A DNA stretch of 39,500 nucleotides from Spirochaetia bacterium (lineage in GTDB: Bacteria > Spirochaetota > Spirochaetia > Treponematales > Breznakiellaceae), in NCBI GenBank assembly GCA_025997675.1, contig BNUX01000020.1, forward strand, positions 1-39,500, in the 5' to 3' direction. The notes below the pieces were generated by a model. The model made no database searches. It was not told the origin of the DNA and worked only from the letters and a program-made list of their open reading frames with translations. Made by a program: the position numbers and the translations under genes. Positions 24,004 to 32,544 of the stretch are shown here, piece after piece (position 1 is the first letter of the stretch; the number at the start of each line of letters is the position of its first letter).

Positions 24004-25131
24004 ATGCCAAAGTTTTTTAGAAGAGGGGCAGGGTGCACACTTACAGCGATGCTCCTTATGGGCGCTTGTTGTTTGCCGGAAGGGGGTTCATCCCCGGGTA
24101 GTTTACGGATACTCTCCTGGAATGTGCAGACCCTGTTTGACGGGAATCAGGTTGGCAACGAGTATGGTGAGTACCGGAGCGAAGCGGGGTGGGCGGAGGA
24201 AAAGTATTCTGCCAGGATAAGCGCTCTTTCCCGGGCAATAGACCAGATAGACGGGGGGCCGCCGGATGTTTTGGCGCTGATGGAGATAGAAAATCTCCAA
24301 TGCTTGACAGCCCTTGCCCAGGGGGAGCTTGCGAAATACGGTTATAAGTGGATCTATTTTGCCGGCAACAAGGGAATGTCCCAGGGCCTTGGCGTGGTAA
24401 GCCGCATCCCCTTTACGGAAACCCGTGCCCATGGCATGGTCTGGGAGCAGGAAGCCGTTCCAAGGCCGGTGCTGGAACTGTGGATGCGTCCGGAGGATAC
24501 CCCCCTGGTTCTCTTTGTCTGCCACTGGAAATCCAAACTTGGGGGGGAGGAGGAAACCGAAACCTTGCGCCGGGCTTCGGCCAGGATTATCCTCCGGCGG
24601 GTCCGGGAGATCCGGGCAGCGTATCCTGATATGCCCGTGGTGATCACCGGGGACCTAAACGAAAATCATGATGAGTTTTACCGCCGGGGGGGAAAGAGCC
24701 TCTGCGCCCTCGTGCCGGATGATCCGGACGCTGCAACCTATGCCGGCCTGGGGAACCATGACTTTTTAGTTCTCAGCGGTGAAAAACCTCCGACGGCTGC
24801 TTCCTTTGATGCATCAATACCGGCTTTCTATTCACCCTGGGGGCAGGAATTGCTGAACGGGTCCTATTACTACAAAAAAAACTGGGAAACCGTCTATGCC
24901 CCGAACACTATCCGGAAAATAGGGGAATTCAGCCCCAACCCGGCGATTATGGCCAACCATGTCCACATCTTTTTAGCCGAAGATTTACGCCCCCTGGATA
25001 AGTTTAAGGCGCTGCTAAGCGGAAACACCATTGCCGCCGAGATTGATTTTATAAACCCCGCAAAGCAGGATCGGGCAAGGGTGGTAAAACAAATTGCGGA
25101 TTGGCTTGAAACCACGTTATTTTTCCAATAA
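24004..25131 (+). CDS. Chimeric frame: truncated EEP protein + inverted NUDIX piece + flavodoxin tail
   Basis: This 375-residue frame spans the duplication joint. Residues 1-297 equal the EEP lipoprotein of the intact copy (signal peptide with lipobox LLMGAC, SWNVQTLFD, LMEIEN, ITGDLNEN). Residues about 298-333 equal NUDIX residues 104-139, encoded by its inverted fragment. The last 42 residues equal the flavodoxin C-terminus. All three pieces are in their native frames. The EEP part lacks the terminal VDHFLL and SDHLPL segments, including the catalytic Asp-His, so it should be inactive as a phosphohydrolase. It is a broken gene by content, or an assembly artefact. Confidence 0.7.
   Translation: MPKFFRRGAGCTLTAMLLMGACCLPEGGSSPGSLRILSWNVQTLFDGNQVGNEYGEYRSEAGWAEEKYSARISALSRAIDQIDGGPPDVLALMEIENLQCLTALAQGELAKYGYKWIYFAGNKGMSQGLGVVSRIPFTETRAHGMVWEQEAVPRPVLELWMRPEDTPLVLFVCHWKSKLGGEEETETLRRASARIILRRVREIRAAYPDMPVVITGDLNENHDEFYRRGGKSLCALVPDDPDAATYAGLGNHDFLVLSGEKPPTAASFDASIPAFYSPWGQELLNGSYYYKKNWETVYAPNTIRKIGEFSPNPAIMANHVHIFLAEDLRPLDKFKALLSGNTIAAEIDFINPAKQDRARVVKQIADWLETTLFFQ
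24895..24991 (-). other. Inverted NUDIX-gene fragment at the duplication joint
   Basis: Bases 24895-24998 are the reverse complement of 22532-22635 (equally 28511-28614). The right joint shares CCCTGGA (24992-24998) with the flavodoxin gene. The left joint sits in near-homology: GAAACCG is shared, then T/C differs, then C is shared. Confidence 0.93.
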
Positions 25132-25468
25132 AGCCCCTTGACCACCCATAAATACAGTATATCACCGGGTGCATGTACGCACAATTCTTGCCGATTTCGC
25201 TCCTACGGGACGTCGTTCCTTACCTAAGGAACGCCGTTCCTATCATACGGAACACCATCCCTTAGGTAAGGAACGTCATCCCTATCATACGGAAAGTGCT
25301 TTCCTATCATACGGAACGCCGTTCCTATCATACGGAACGCCATCCCTATCATAAGGAACGCCATCCCTTAGGTAAGGAACGAGGCTCCTGAACCGGAAAA
25401 CCAGGGACTTTTGCCGCAGACCGAGGTATGGATTGTGGAAAAGCGGGCAAGGGACTAAACTGGGGGTC
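25132..25468 (+). other. Intergenic region upstream of murJ (copy B)
   Basis: Same content as 19153-19489: TTGACC at 25138-25143, the palindrome array and the murJ start region. No gene is supported. Confidence 0.6.
25207..25384. repeat. Array of eight 21-bp palindromic units (copy B)
   Basis: Same as the array at 19228-19405. Unit number and the 22-bp fifth unit are preserved, as expected for a very recent copy, because such arrays usually change unit number quickly. Confidence 0.85.
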
Positions 25469-27037
25469 ATGGGCGCCTCATCCCGGTCATTGGTACGTCA
25501 CGGTTCAGCTCTGTCCCTCCTCACCCTGGCCTCCCGCGTCCTGGGGCTCCTCCGGGAAATAACCAAGGCCAACCTCCTGGGAACCAGCGCCCTTTCCGAC
25601 GCCTTTTCCGTGGCATTCATGATCCCCAACCTCTTCCGCCGCCTCTTTGCCGAGGGCTCCATCGCTGTGGCCTTCATCCCTACTTTCAAGGAACACCTGA
25701 TAGAAGACAACCGGGAAAAAACCCGGGAATTTCTTTCCTGTATCTTTACCTTTCTCACCTTCTTCGTGACCCTGGCGGTAATCGCCGGCATCCTCCTAAG
25801 CCCCTATGTGGTGTCCGTCTTTGGCATGGAAGCATTTGACGAAACCGTCTTCCTCACCCGGCTGATGTTCCCCTTCCTGGCCTTTGTTTCCGTGGCCGCC
25901 TTTTTCCAGGGGATACTGAACAGCGTCCGGGTATTCTCCCCCTCAGGCATTGGGCCGATACTCCTCAACCTGGTCACCATCCTCTGCGCCTACGGCCTCA
26001 GTCCTTATACCGCCAATCCCGCCCGGGCTATGGCTATCGGTATCCTCATCGGGGGTTTTCTGGAAGCGGCTATCCAGTTCCCCTTTGTCCTCCAAAAGGG
26101 CTTCCCCTTCTTTTTTACCACCCTGAAACAGGCCTTCAAACACCCCGGTACCCGGAAGGTATTGATGCTCATCGGCCCCACCATCATCGGTATGGCGGCC
26201 TACCAGCTCAACGATTTGGTCTCCACCGCCCTGGCGGGCAATGCCGGGGAGGGGGTAGTGTCAAGCCTCCAGTATTCGTTGCGGCTCCAGGAACTGATCC
26301 TGGGGGTTTTCGCGGTATCCATCGGCACCGTATTACTGCCGGACCTGTCGGAGTACGCCAAATCCGCCCAATGGGACTTCTACAACGAGCGGCTGGCCCA
26401 GGCAATAGACATCATCGCTTTTGTTACCATCCCCATCACCTTCTTTGCCCTCTCTCAGGGGGAAACCCTGATACGGCTCCTCTTCCAAAGCCGTAGTTTT
26501 GATGACGGCTCCGTGGCCCTCACCCTATCCGCCTTCACCTTCCACATGCCCGGCCTCTTCTTCATCGCCCTAAACCGCATCCTGGCCCCGGCCTTCTATG
26601 CCCAGAGCGATTCCAAATCCCCTACCCTGGCGGGGATAATCTCCTTCGCGGTGAACATGGCCCTGGCCGCCATCATGGTGGGTCCCCTCAAAGGCGCCGG
26701 TATCGCCTTAGCCCTGACCATTGCCAGTGCGGTCAACACCGCCCTCCTCCTGGTCTTCCTCCGCCGCAACCCCCGGATACACCTGGACAAGGCCCTCCTC
26801 TCCGCCCTTGTTTATGCCGCTAAACTAATCCTCTTCTCCTGCATCGCCGCCCTCCCGGTACGGGCGCTATCCCCAGGGCTCCTCGCCTTTTTCGCCGGAT
26901 ATAACCGCCTTATGGCCCACGGATTTCCCCTGGTCATCAACGCCATTATCTTCGGTGCGGTGGGGATAGTTTTGTTGGCGCTTACCAGGGATAAGCAGGT
27001 GCGGGGGATTTGGAGGATGCTGAGAAGGAAGGGATAA
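25469..27037 (+). CDS. murJ: Lipid II flippase MurJ/MviN (copy B)
   Basis: The protein is identical to the product of 19490-21058: 522 residues, about 14 membrane helices and the MurJ N-terminal signature. The upstream sequence including the palindrome array is also copied, so both genes should be expressed alike. Two full-length identical copies of an essential envelope gene imply a recent amplification or an assembly duplication rather than paralogues of separate function. TTG 25433 is the alternative start. Confidence 0.9.
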   Translation: MGASSRSLVRHGSALSLLTLASRVLGLLREITKANLLGTSALSDAFSVAFMIPNLFRRLFAEGSIAVAFIPTFKEHLIEDNREKTREFLSCIFTFLTFFVTLAVIAGILLSPYVVSVFGMEAFDETVFLTRLMFPFLAFVSVAAFFQGILNSVRVFSPSGIGPILLNLVTILCAYGLSPYTANPARAMAIGILIGGFLEAAIQFPFVLQKGFPFFFTTLKQAFKHPGTRKVLMLIGPTIIGMAAYQLNDLVSTALAGNAGEGVVSSLQYSLRLQELILGVFAVSIGTVLLPDLSEYAKSAQWDFYNERLAQAIDIIAFVTIPITFFALSQGETLIRLLFQSRSFDDGSVALTLSAFTFHMPGLFFIALNRILAPAFYAQSDSKSPTLAGIISFAVNMALAAIMVGPLKGAGIALALTIASAVNTALLLVFLRRNPRIHLDKALLSALVYAAKLILFSCIAALPVRALSPGLLAFFAGYNRLMAHGFPLVINAIIFGAVGIVLLALTRDKQVRGIWRMLRRKG

Positions 27038-27064
27038 GGGACTGTATTTTGGCGTTTGCCATAC

Positions 27065-28312
27065 CTACCGGGCAACCACCCGGCAGAACCGCTTCTTCCC
27101 CGCCCGCAGGAAGAGCTCCCCCTCCCCGTCCAGCGCATCGGTCCCGATCACCGCCGCCACATCGGTTACCGCCGTCAGGGAAGCGGCGCTGCCATCACGG
27201 GACACAAAGGCCCCGCCCTGTTGTACCAACCGGCGAGCCTCACTCTTGGTGGGGGCCAAGCCGGCATCGGTGAAGAGGTCCACCACGTTATACCCCGCCT
27301 GGAACAAAGCCTGCGACAGCGTTGCTGTGGGCATGGCGGATTTATCCCCGCCGCCGCCGAAAGCTGCCCGTGCGCCTGCCTGCGCCTTGTCCGCCTCGTC
27401 CTTCCCGTGAATCAGGGCGGTCACTTCCCAGGCGAGACGCTCCTTACCCTCGTTGGGGTTCTTCCCTGGCGCAGTAATGCTGTCTATCTCCTCCACCGGG
27501 AGGAAGGTGAACATCAGGAAGAAGCGGCGGAGGTCGGCGTCCTGGACATTGCGCCAGTATTGGAAGAACTCGTAGGGACTGGTGATGGCGGGGTCCAGGA
27601 AGATGGCGCCCTTTTCGGTTTTGCCCATCTTCTTGCCATCCGATGTGGTCACCAGGGGGAAGGTCATGCCGAAAACCTCGGCCCCTTCTTTACGGCGGAT
27701 CAGGTCCGCCCCGGCAACGATGTTGCCCCACTGGTCGTCCCCCCCAATCTGGAGACGGACGCCGAGCCTGCGATAGAGCTGCAGGAAGTCGTAGCTTTGG
27801 AGAAGCTGGTAGTTAAACTCGATAAAGGAAAGGCCGGTTTCCATCCGCATTTTGTAGGCTTCAAAGCTGAGCATCCGGTTCACCGAAAAGTGGCTGCCGA
27901 TTTCCCGGAGAAAGTCGATGTAGTTAAGATCCGCCAGCCAGTCCTTGTTGTTTGCAGGGCGGGCCTTGTCCCCGTCGAAGCCCAGGAACCGGTCCAGTTG
28001 GGCGCTGATGGAGGCGGCATTGGCGTCAAGCTGCTCGTAACTCAGCATCTTCCGCATCTCCGTCTTCCCCGAGGGGTCCCCGATACGGGCGGTCCCCCCG
28101 CCGATGAGGGCGATGCCCTTGTGCCCCGCCGCCATGAGGTGACGGTACGCGAAAAAGGGGACCATGTGGCCGATGTGGAGGCTGGGGCCGGTGGGGTCGC
28201 AGCCCACGTAGAAGGTCACCGGACCTTCGTCCATGAGCCGGGAAAGGCCGTCGGGGTCGGTGCATTGCTGGAAAAAACCGCGAGTTTTAAGGTTTTCAAG
28301 GGCTTGATTCAT
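27065..28312 (-). CDS. tyrS: Tyrosyl-tRNA synthetase (copy B)
   Basis: Identical to the product of 21086-22333: 415 residues with PSLHIGH, GGDDQWGN and the KKMGK motif. Many bacteria carry two diverged tyrosyl-tRNA synthetases (TyrS and TyrZ). These two are identical, so they are not that pair. Confidence 0.92.
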   Translation of the reverse strand: MNQALENLKTRGFFQQCTDPDGLSRLMDEGPVTFYVGCDPTGPSLHIGHMVPFFAYRHLMAAGHKGIALIGGGTARIGDPSGKTEMRKMLSYEQLDANAASISAQLDRFLGFDGDKARPANNKDWLADLNYIDFLREIGSHFSVNRMLSFEAYKMRMETGLSFIEFNYQLLQSYDFLQLYRRLGVRLQIGGDDQWGNIVAGADLIRRKEGAEVFGMTFPLVTTSDGKKMGKTEKGAIFLDPAITSPYEFFQYWRNVQDADLRRFFLMFTFLPVEEIDSITAPGKNPNEGKERLAWEVTALIHGKDEADKAQAGARAAFGGGGDKSAMPTATLSQALFQAGYNVVDLFTDAGLAPTKSEARRLVQQGGAFVSRDGSAASLTAVTDVAAVIGTDALDGEGELFLRAGKKRFCRVVAR

Positions 28313-28359
28313 ATAGTCACTATAGCCCGGTTTCGGCAACCGCTTCAACTCTGTCGGGG

Positions 28360-28923
28360 CTATCCGGTAGCTTCGGCAGCCTGTAGATAGAGGCAATATG
28401 CCGAACCCATGAGGGCGTGCACATAGGGCGGCCGCCCCAGACCCAGGAATACCTCACGGACCGGGACCAGTTCCACATCCACATACTCATCATCGTCCAG
28501 GTCCTGTTTGTCCAGGGGGCGTAAATCTTCGGCTAAAAAGATGTGGACATGGTTGGCCATAATCGCCGGGTTGGGGCTGAATTCCCCTATTTTCCGGATA
28601 GTGTTCGGGGCATAGGCGGTTTCTTCCCGCAGTTCCCGTGCCGCCGCCTCCAAGGGGTCCTCCCCGGGTTCAAATACCCCGCCGGGAAACTCCAGGCTGA
28701 GTTCCCGGGACCCGTGCCGCCATTGCCGGACCATCACAAATTCCTTCCCCCGTTCTGTTTCTATCACCGGTACCACAATAGCCCAGTCCGATGCATCAAT
28801 AATCGTAAATACGCCGGATGTACCTGCGGGGGACCGGCAGGTGGTATCCCGGACCGATAAAACCCGGGAACGGTAGACTTCCCGCCGGGATTCTTCGTGC
28901 CAGATAAGGTGATCATTTTTCAT
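28360..28923 (-). CDS. NUDIX hydrolase, ADP-ribose pyrophosphatase-like (copy B)
   Basis: Identical to the product of 22381-22944, with an intact Nudix box (Gly82, Glu88, Arg96, Glu97, Glu100, Glu101). It lies upstream of tyrS copy B on the same strand. Either this gene or copy A could have supplied the inverted fragment at 24895-24998; the identical sequences do not tell which. Confidence 0.87.
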   Translation of the reverse strand: MKNDHLIWHEESRREVYRSRVLSVRDTTCRSPAGTSGVFTIIDASDWAIVVPVIETERGKEFVMVRQWRHGSRELSLEFPGGVFEPGEDPLEAAARELREETAYAPNTIRKIGEFSPNPAIMANHVHIFLAEDLRPLDKQDLDDDEYVDVELVPVREVFLGLGRPPYVHALMGSAYCLYLQAAEATG

Positions 28924-29054
28924 GGGGATACCATACATCGGGAGAGGGGTTTCGTATACCGGTGTCAGGAGGAATTCCAAATAGGGAACGAGGAAAAACC
29001 GCCGAACATTTGACGGCCCCCCTGGAATCTCACCGGATTCAACTCAATGCCACT

Positions 29055-29083
29055 TTGACAGATTGCCCTCCATGCCTTATGCT
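29055..29083 (+). promoter_or_regulatory. Promoter of the cytidylate-kinase-like gene (copy B)
   Basis: TTGACA, 17 bases, TATGCT, identical to the site at 23076-23104. Confidence 0.6.
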
Positions 29084-29100
29084 GTATATGGGGGGGTTCT

Positions 29101-29922
29101 ATGGCAATCATTACAATTTCACGTCAGTTGGCATCCCTGGGTGATGAAACCGCCAACGAATTGGCAAAACTGCTGGATTACCGGTTTGTGGATAAGTTGA
29201 GCCTGGAGGATAGGATAAAGTCCTACGGAGTGGCGGGGAAACGCCTCGAAAAGTACGATGAACGGAAGCCGTCGTTTTTCGCGTCCCTGTCCCAGGACCG
29301 GGATGATTATCTGCATTACCTGAAAACCGCCATGCTCACCGAAGCCGGGGCGGGGAGTTGTGTCTTTATTGGCCGGGGGGCTTCTGCCGTTTTCAAGAAT
29401 ATGCCCGGGGTACTTTCGGTGTTCCTGGTTGCCCCCATAGATATCCGCAGTGAACGGGTAAAAAGCTATTTCCACTGCGATGATAAGCGGGCCCGGCAAA
29501 TTATCGACCAGAGCGACCGCGACCGCTTTGGGTTCCACCGGTATTTCTTTGATATTGACTGGAAGGACCCCTCAAATTACCACCTTACCCTGAATACGGG
29601 CAACCTGCACCCGTCCCTGGCGGCGAAGATCATCAAGGAGCTGCGGGATACGGCGATTAGCGCCGATATGGAGACCCAGAATGCTAAGCGGCTTAAGGAA
29701 ATGACCCTTGGGCAGCGGATCATCCATCACATTTTGTACGAAAAGGAGCTTCCCATCCATTTCCTGGAGGCGGTGGTTTCCGACGGGGAGGTAACCCTTT
29801 TCGGGGTGGCCAATTCCCAGGCTCTGGTAGAAGCGGCGGTTTCCGCCGCAAAGGACGTAACCGGGGTGAGCGGGGCCCGTTCGGAGATTCAGGTGGTTCA
29901 GGAATATAGCGTGATGCCCTGA
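29101..29922 (+). CDS. Cytidylate-kinase-like protein with C-terminal BON domain (copy B)
   Basis: Identical to the product of 23122-23943: kinase-like residues 1-190 with a degenerate P-loop, and a BON-like domain at about 205-270. This copy keeps its native downstream neighbour, the intact EEP gene. Confidence 0.81.
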   Translation: MAIITISRQLASLGDETANELAKLLDYRFVDKLSLEDRIKSYGVAGKRLEKYDERKPSFFASLSQDRDDYLHYLKTAMLTEAGAGSCVFIGRGASAVFKNMPGVLSVFLVAPIDIRSERVKSYFHCDDKRARQIIDQSDRDRFGFHRYFFDIDWKDPSNYHLTLNTGNLHPSLAAKIIKELRDTAISADMETQNAKRLKEMTLGQRIIHHILYEKELPIHFLEAVVSDGEVTLFGVANSQALVEAAVSAAKDVTGVSGARSEIQVVQEYSVMP

Positions 29923-29953
29923 TTTTTTCCCCTGCTAAAGTATTTTTTAGGGG

Positions 29954-29982
29954 AGCCCCTTACGGTGTGTAGGGGGCTTTTT
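29954..29982 (+). terminator. Intrinsic terminator overlapping the EEP gene ribosome site (copy B)
   Basis: Same hairpin as 23975-24003: AGCCCC pairs with GGGGCT, then five T and ATG 29983. The 3' arm carries the AGGGGG ribosome site of the EEP gene. Confidence 0.65.
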
Positions 29983-31053
29983 ATGCCAAAGTTTTTTAGA
30001 AGAGGGGCAGGGTGCACACTTACAGCGATGCTCCTTATGGGCGCTTGTTGTTTGCCGGAAGGGGGTTCATCCCCGGGTAGTTTACGGATACTCTCCTGGA
30101 ATGTGCAGACCCTGTTTGACGGGAATCAGGTTGGCAACGAGTATGGTGAGTACCGGAGCGAAGCGGGGTGGGCGGAGGAAAAGTATTCTGCCAGGATAAG
30201 CGCTCTTTCCCGGGCAATAGACCAGATAGACGGGGGGCCGCCGGATGTTTTGGCGCTGATGGAGATAGAAAATCTCCAATGCTTGACAGCCCTTGCCCAG
30301 GGGGAGCTTGCGAAATACGGTTATAAGTGGATCTATTTTGCCGGCAACAAGGGAATGTCCCAGGGCCTTGGCGTGGTAAGCCGCATCCCCTTTACGGAAA
30401 CCCGTGCCCATGGCATGGTCTGGGAGCAGGAAGCCGTTCCAAGGCCGGTGCTGGAACTGTGGATGCGTCCGGAGGATACCCCCCTGGTTCTCTTTGTCTG
30501 CCACTGGAAATCCAAACTTGGGGGGGAGGAGGAAACCGAAACCTTGCGCCGGGCTTCGGCCAGGATTATCCTCCGGCGGGTCCGGGAGATCCGGGCAGCG
30601 TATCCTGATATGCCCGTGGTGATCACCGGGGACCTAAACGAAAATCATGATGAGTTTTACCGCCGGGGGGGAAAGAGCCTCTGCGCCCTCGTGCCGGATG
30701 ATCCGGACGCTGCAACCTATGCCGGCCTGGGGAACCATGACTTTTTAGTTCTCAGCGGTGAAAAACCTCCGACGGCTGCTTCCTTTGATGCATCAATACC
30801 GGCTTTCTATTCACCCTGGGGGCAGGAATTGCTGAACGGGTCCTATTACTACAAAAAAAACTGGGAAACCGTCGACCATTTCCTCCTAACAGAGCAATTC
30901 TTCGACGAGGCCGGCTGGGACTTTAGCGGGTGCCGGGTTTTGGCCGAAGATCCCTTCATCAACGCCAAGGGGACCCCCGCCGCATATAATCCCCGTTCCG
31001 GCTATGGGCTGAGCGACCACCTCCCCCTGATGCTGGAGCTGACCAAGTATTGA
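29983..31053 (+). CDS. Endonuclease/exonuclease/phosphatase (EEP) family lipoprotein, intact copy
   Basis: This 356-residue predicted lipoprotein has a basic start (KFFRR), a hydrophobic segment and a lipobox LLMGAC, so it is probably anchored at the cell envelope. The EEP fold motifs are all present: SWNVQTLFD, LMEIEN (metal-binding Glu), ITGDLNEN (Asp/Asn pair), NHDFLVLSG and the terminal GLSDHLPLML with the catalytic Asp-His. Family members cut phosphodiester or phosphomonoester bonds in nucleic acids, lipids or inositol phosphates; the substrate is not evident. The start is ATG 29983, just after a terminator hairpin whose 3' arm is the ribosome site; GTG 29965 is less likely. The stop overlaps the methyltransferase start. 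Confidence 0.85.
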   Translation: MPKFFRRGAGCTLTAMLLMGACCLPEGGSSPGSLRILSWNVQTLFDGNQVGNEYGEYRSEAGWAEEKYSARISALSRAIDQIDGGPPDVLALMEIENLQCLTALAQGELAKYGYKWIYFAGNKGMSQGLGVVSRIPFTETRAHGMVWEQEAVPRPVLELWMRPEDTPLVLFVCHWKSKLGGEEETETLRRASARIILRRVREIRAAYPDMPVVITGDLNENHDEFYRRGGKSLCALVPDDPDAATYAGLGNHDFLVLSGEKPPTAASFDASIPAFYSPWGQELLNGSYYYKKNWETVDHFLLTEQFFDEAGWDFSGCRVLAEDPFINAKGTPAAYNPRSGYGLSDHLPLMLELTKY

Positions 31054-31853
31054 CCCCCCCGGATGGGGTACTTTATCATTACCCCGTGCGCAACAAACTG
31101 ACCAGGGAGTTGGCGGTCTGCGGCTGGAACGCCGTGACCGCCCTGGGGGAGACCCACCCCGAAATGGTACGCCGGCTCTTCCTGCGGGAGGACCGGCTGC
31201 CTCCGCTTACCGGGCTGTGTAAACACCTGGCCGAATGGAAACGGCCCTACAAGATCTGCGACGACGAAGAGCTGGAACGGGTCTGCAAGAGTAGCCGGCA
31301 CCAGGGGGTGGCGGCCATGATCGAGGAACCCGAGGTAGAGCCCATCAATCAGGAGGATCTTGACGGCTGGGCCCGGGAGGGGAAGACCGGGCTTATCCTA
31401 TTTTCAGTGGGGAACGACCACAACCTGGGGGCCATCGTCCGGTCCGCCGCCTTTTTCGACGCCCCCTTGGTGGTGCTTTCCGATACCGACGAGGCCGCCC
31501 AGCTTACCACCAGCGCCTACCGGGTTGCGGAGGGCGGCATGGAGCATGTGGCTTTCAGGCGGCTGCGGAATGCGCCGGCCTTCCTGAAAAGCGCCGCTCA
31601 ATCCCTGCACATCATCGGGGCGGATCACCGGGCGCGGCTCCGGATACAGGACCTAAAGACCGTTATTGGAAGGCGTTCCGGAGGAGGGCGCCCCGGCATA
31701 GCCCTGGTGGTGGGCAATGAGGAAACGGGGCTGCCCCCGGAGATAAAGGAACACTGTACCAGCCTGGTGCGTATCCCCGGAAGCGGCGTCATGGAAAGCC
31801 TCAATGTTGCCCAGGCGGCGACCCTTTTTCTCCACGAGATATATGAACTCTGA
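31050..31853 (+). CDS. SpoU/TrmH-family RNA 2'-O-methyltransferase
   Basis: This 267-residue knotted (SPOUT) methyltransferase probably moves a methyl group from S-adenosylmethionine to a ribose 2'-OH in tRNA or rRNA. Three SpoU motifs are visible: GNDHNLGAIVRSAAFF (catalytic Asn and Arg), IALVVGNEETGLP, and VRIPGSGVMESLNVAQAATL. The N-terminal 100 residues look like a small substrate-binding domain. The start is TTG 31050, overlapping the EEP stop (TTGA), suggesting translational coupling. The exact target (RlmB-, TrmH- or other type) cannot be read from the sequence. Confidence 0.9.
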   Translation: MTPPDGVLYHYPVRNKLTRELAVCGWNAVTALGETHPEMVRRLFLREDRLPPLTGLCKHLAEWKRPYKICDDEELERVCKSSRHQGVAAMIEEPEVEPINQEDLDGWAREGKTGLILFSVGNDHNLGAIVRSAAFFDAPLVVLSDTDEAAQLTTSAYRVAEGGMEHVAFRRLRNAPAFLKSAAQSLHIIGADHRARLRIQDLKTVIGRRSGGGRPGIALVVGNEETGLPPEIKEHCTSLVRIPGSGVMESLNVAQAATLFLHEIYEL

Positions 31854-32544
31854 TCCTGCCGTGGAATCCTTCCTGCGGCTTCTCCGGACTTTGCCTCTGG
31901 AACTTCTTTTGAAAATGCCGGTCCTCAGTGACATCGCGGATCTGGGCGGCGGTAGTACCGGTGTGCGGCGGGGGCTGATAATGCGGCGGCTTGACCGGAG
32001 ATATGCGCGTATCTGTGTGGTCCATGCGGAACTGGGCAGACTGGATTTTAAAAAGGCAAGGCCCGGTACCGGCCTTGAGGACATGGTCTTTGCGCAGACC
32101 GATTTTAACCGGTATCAAAAAATCAGCCGGGAAGATTTTAATACCTTTTTTGACGAAGGGCTGGATGATTTTGAGGATGTTTTCTATAAGAATAATTGTA
32201 TGATGGATCGCGGGGCAGTACGGAAAGCTATTTTTCACTGGTACCGGGCGGAAGGGGAACACTATTATTGCGCGGCGGTAAATCCCCTGCTCCTGGGGAT
32301 CATGCGTACCCTGCATACGTCCCTGGATTTCGCGCCCCTCCTAAGGGCAGAGGAAACGCAGCGGGAATGCGAAATCCTTATTCGTTTTTTGCAATCCCCA
32401 AATTTCAGCGCCCTTGTCCGCAGCCTCGACAAGGTTACGGTGATCCACCCGGACGGGATGACCACCACCCTTTCACTAAAAGATGAAACCCTCTACGGAA
32501 CCTTTCACCCTGCCAATAAAGCCCACACCATCCGCTTAATTTAG
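31843..32544 (+). CDS. Conserved-looking protein of unknown function
   Basis: I do not recognise this 233-residue product. It is soluble, mixed alpha/beta, rich in Leu, Arg and aromatics, with no signal peptide. A segment [20 protein letters not shown] is acidic and helical. Codon use looks like its neighbours. I start it at ATG 31843, which overlaps the methyltransferase end by 11 bases; a longer frame from 31804 would overlap more. The stop overlaps the convergent pfkA stop by four bases. Confidence 0.7.
   Translation: MNSDPAVESFLRLLRTLPLELLLKMPVLSDIADLGGGSTGVRRGLIMRRLDRRYARICVVHAELGRLDFKKARPGTGLEDMVFAQTDFNRYQKISREDFNTFFDEGLDDFEDVFYKNNCMMDRGAVRKAIFHWYRAEGEHYYCAAVNPLLLGIMRTLHTSLDFAPLLRAEETQRECEILIRFLQSPNFSALVRSLDKVTVIHPDGMTTTLSLKDETLYGTFHPANKAHTIRLI

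Larger units (their letters stand above)
19013..24894. repeat. Tandem duplication, copy A (about 5.88 kb)
   Basis: Bases 19013-24894 recur at 24992-30873 with a constant offset of 5,979. All encoded proteins are identical in the two copies, and I saw no base difference in the stretches I compared. The copy includes the tail of the flavodoxin gene, the 21-bp palindrome array, murJ, tyrS, the NUDIX gene, the cytidylate-kinase-like/BON gene and the first 297 codons of the EEP gene. Confidence 0.95.
24992..30873. repeat. Tandem duplication, copy B (about 5.88 kb)
   Basis: This is the second copy of 19013-24894 at a constant offset of 5,979. At its left end it carries only the flavodoxin tail. 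At its right end it continues into the intact 3' end of the EEP gene and then the methyltransferase gene. The ancestral order was therefore flavodoxin, array, murJ, tyrS, NUDIX, kinase-like, EEP, methyltransferase. Confidence 0.95.

Noticed and set aside
21086..28312. Two tyrosyl-tRNA synthetases as a TyrS/TyrZ pair
   Set aside because: The two proteins are identical and lie in the tandem duplication, so they are not diverged paralogues.
18667..31053. Composite transposon or prophage explaining the duplication
   Set aside because: No transposase, integrase, terminal inverted repeats or target-site duplications are seen at the joints. The joints lie inside genes at short homologies.
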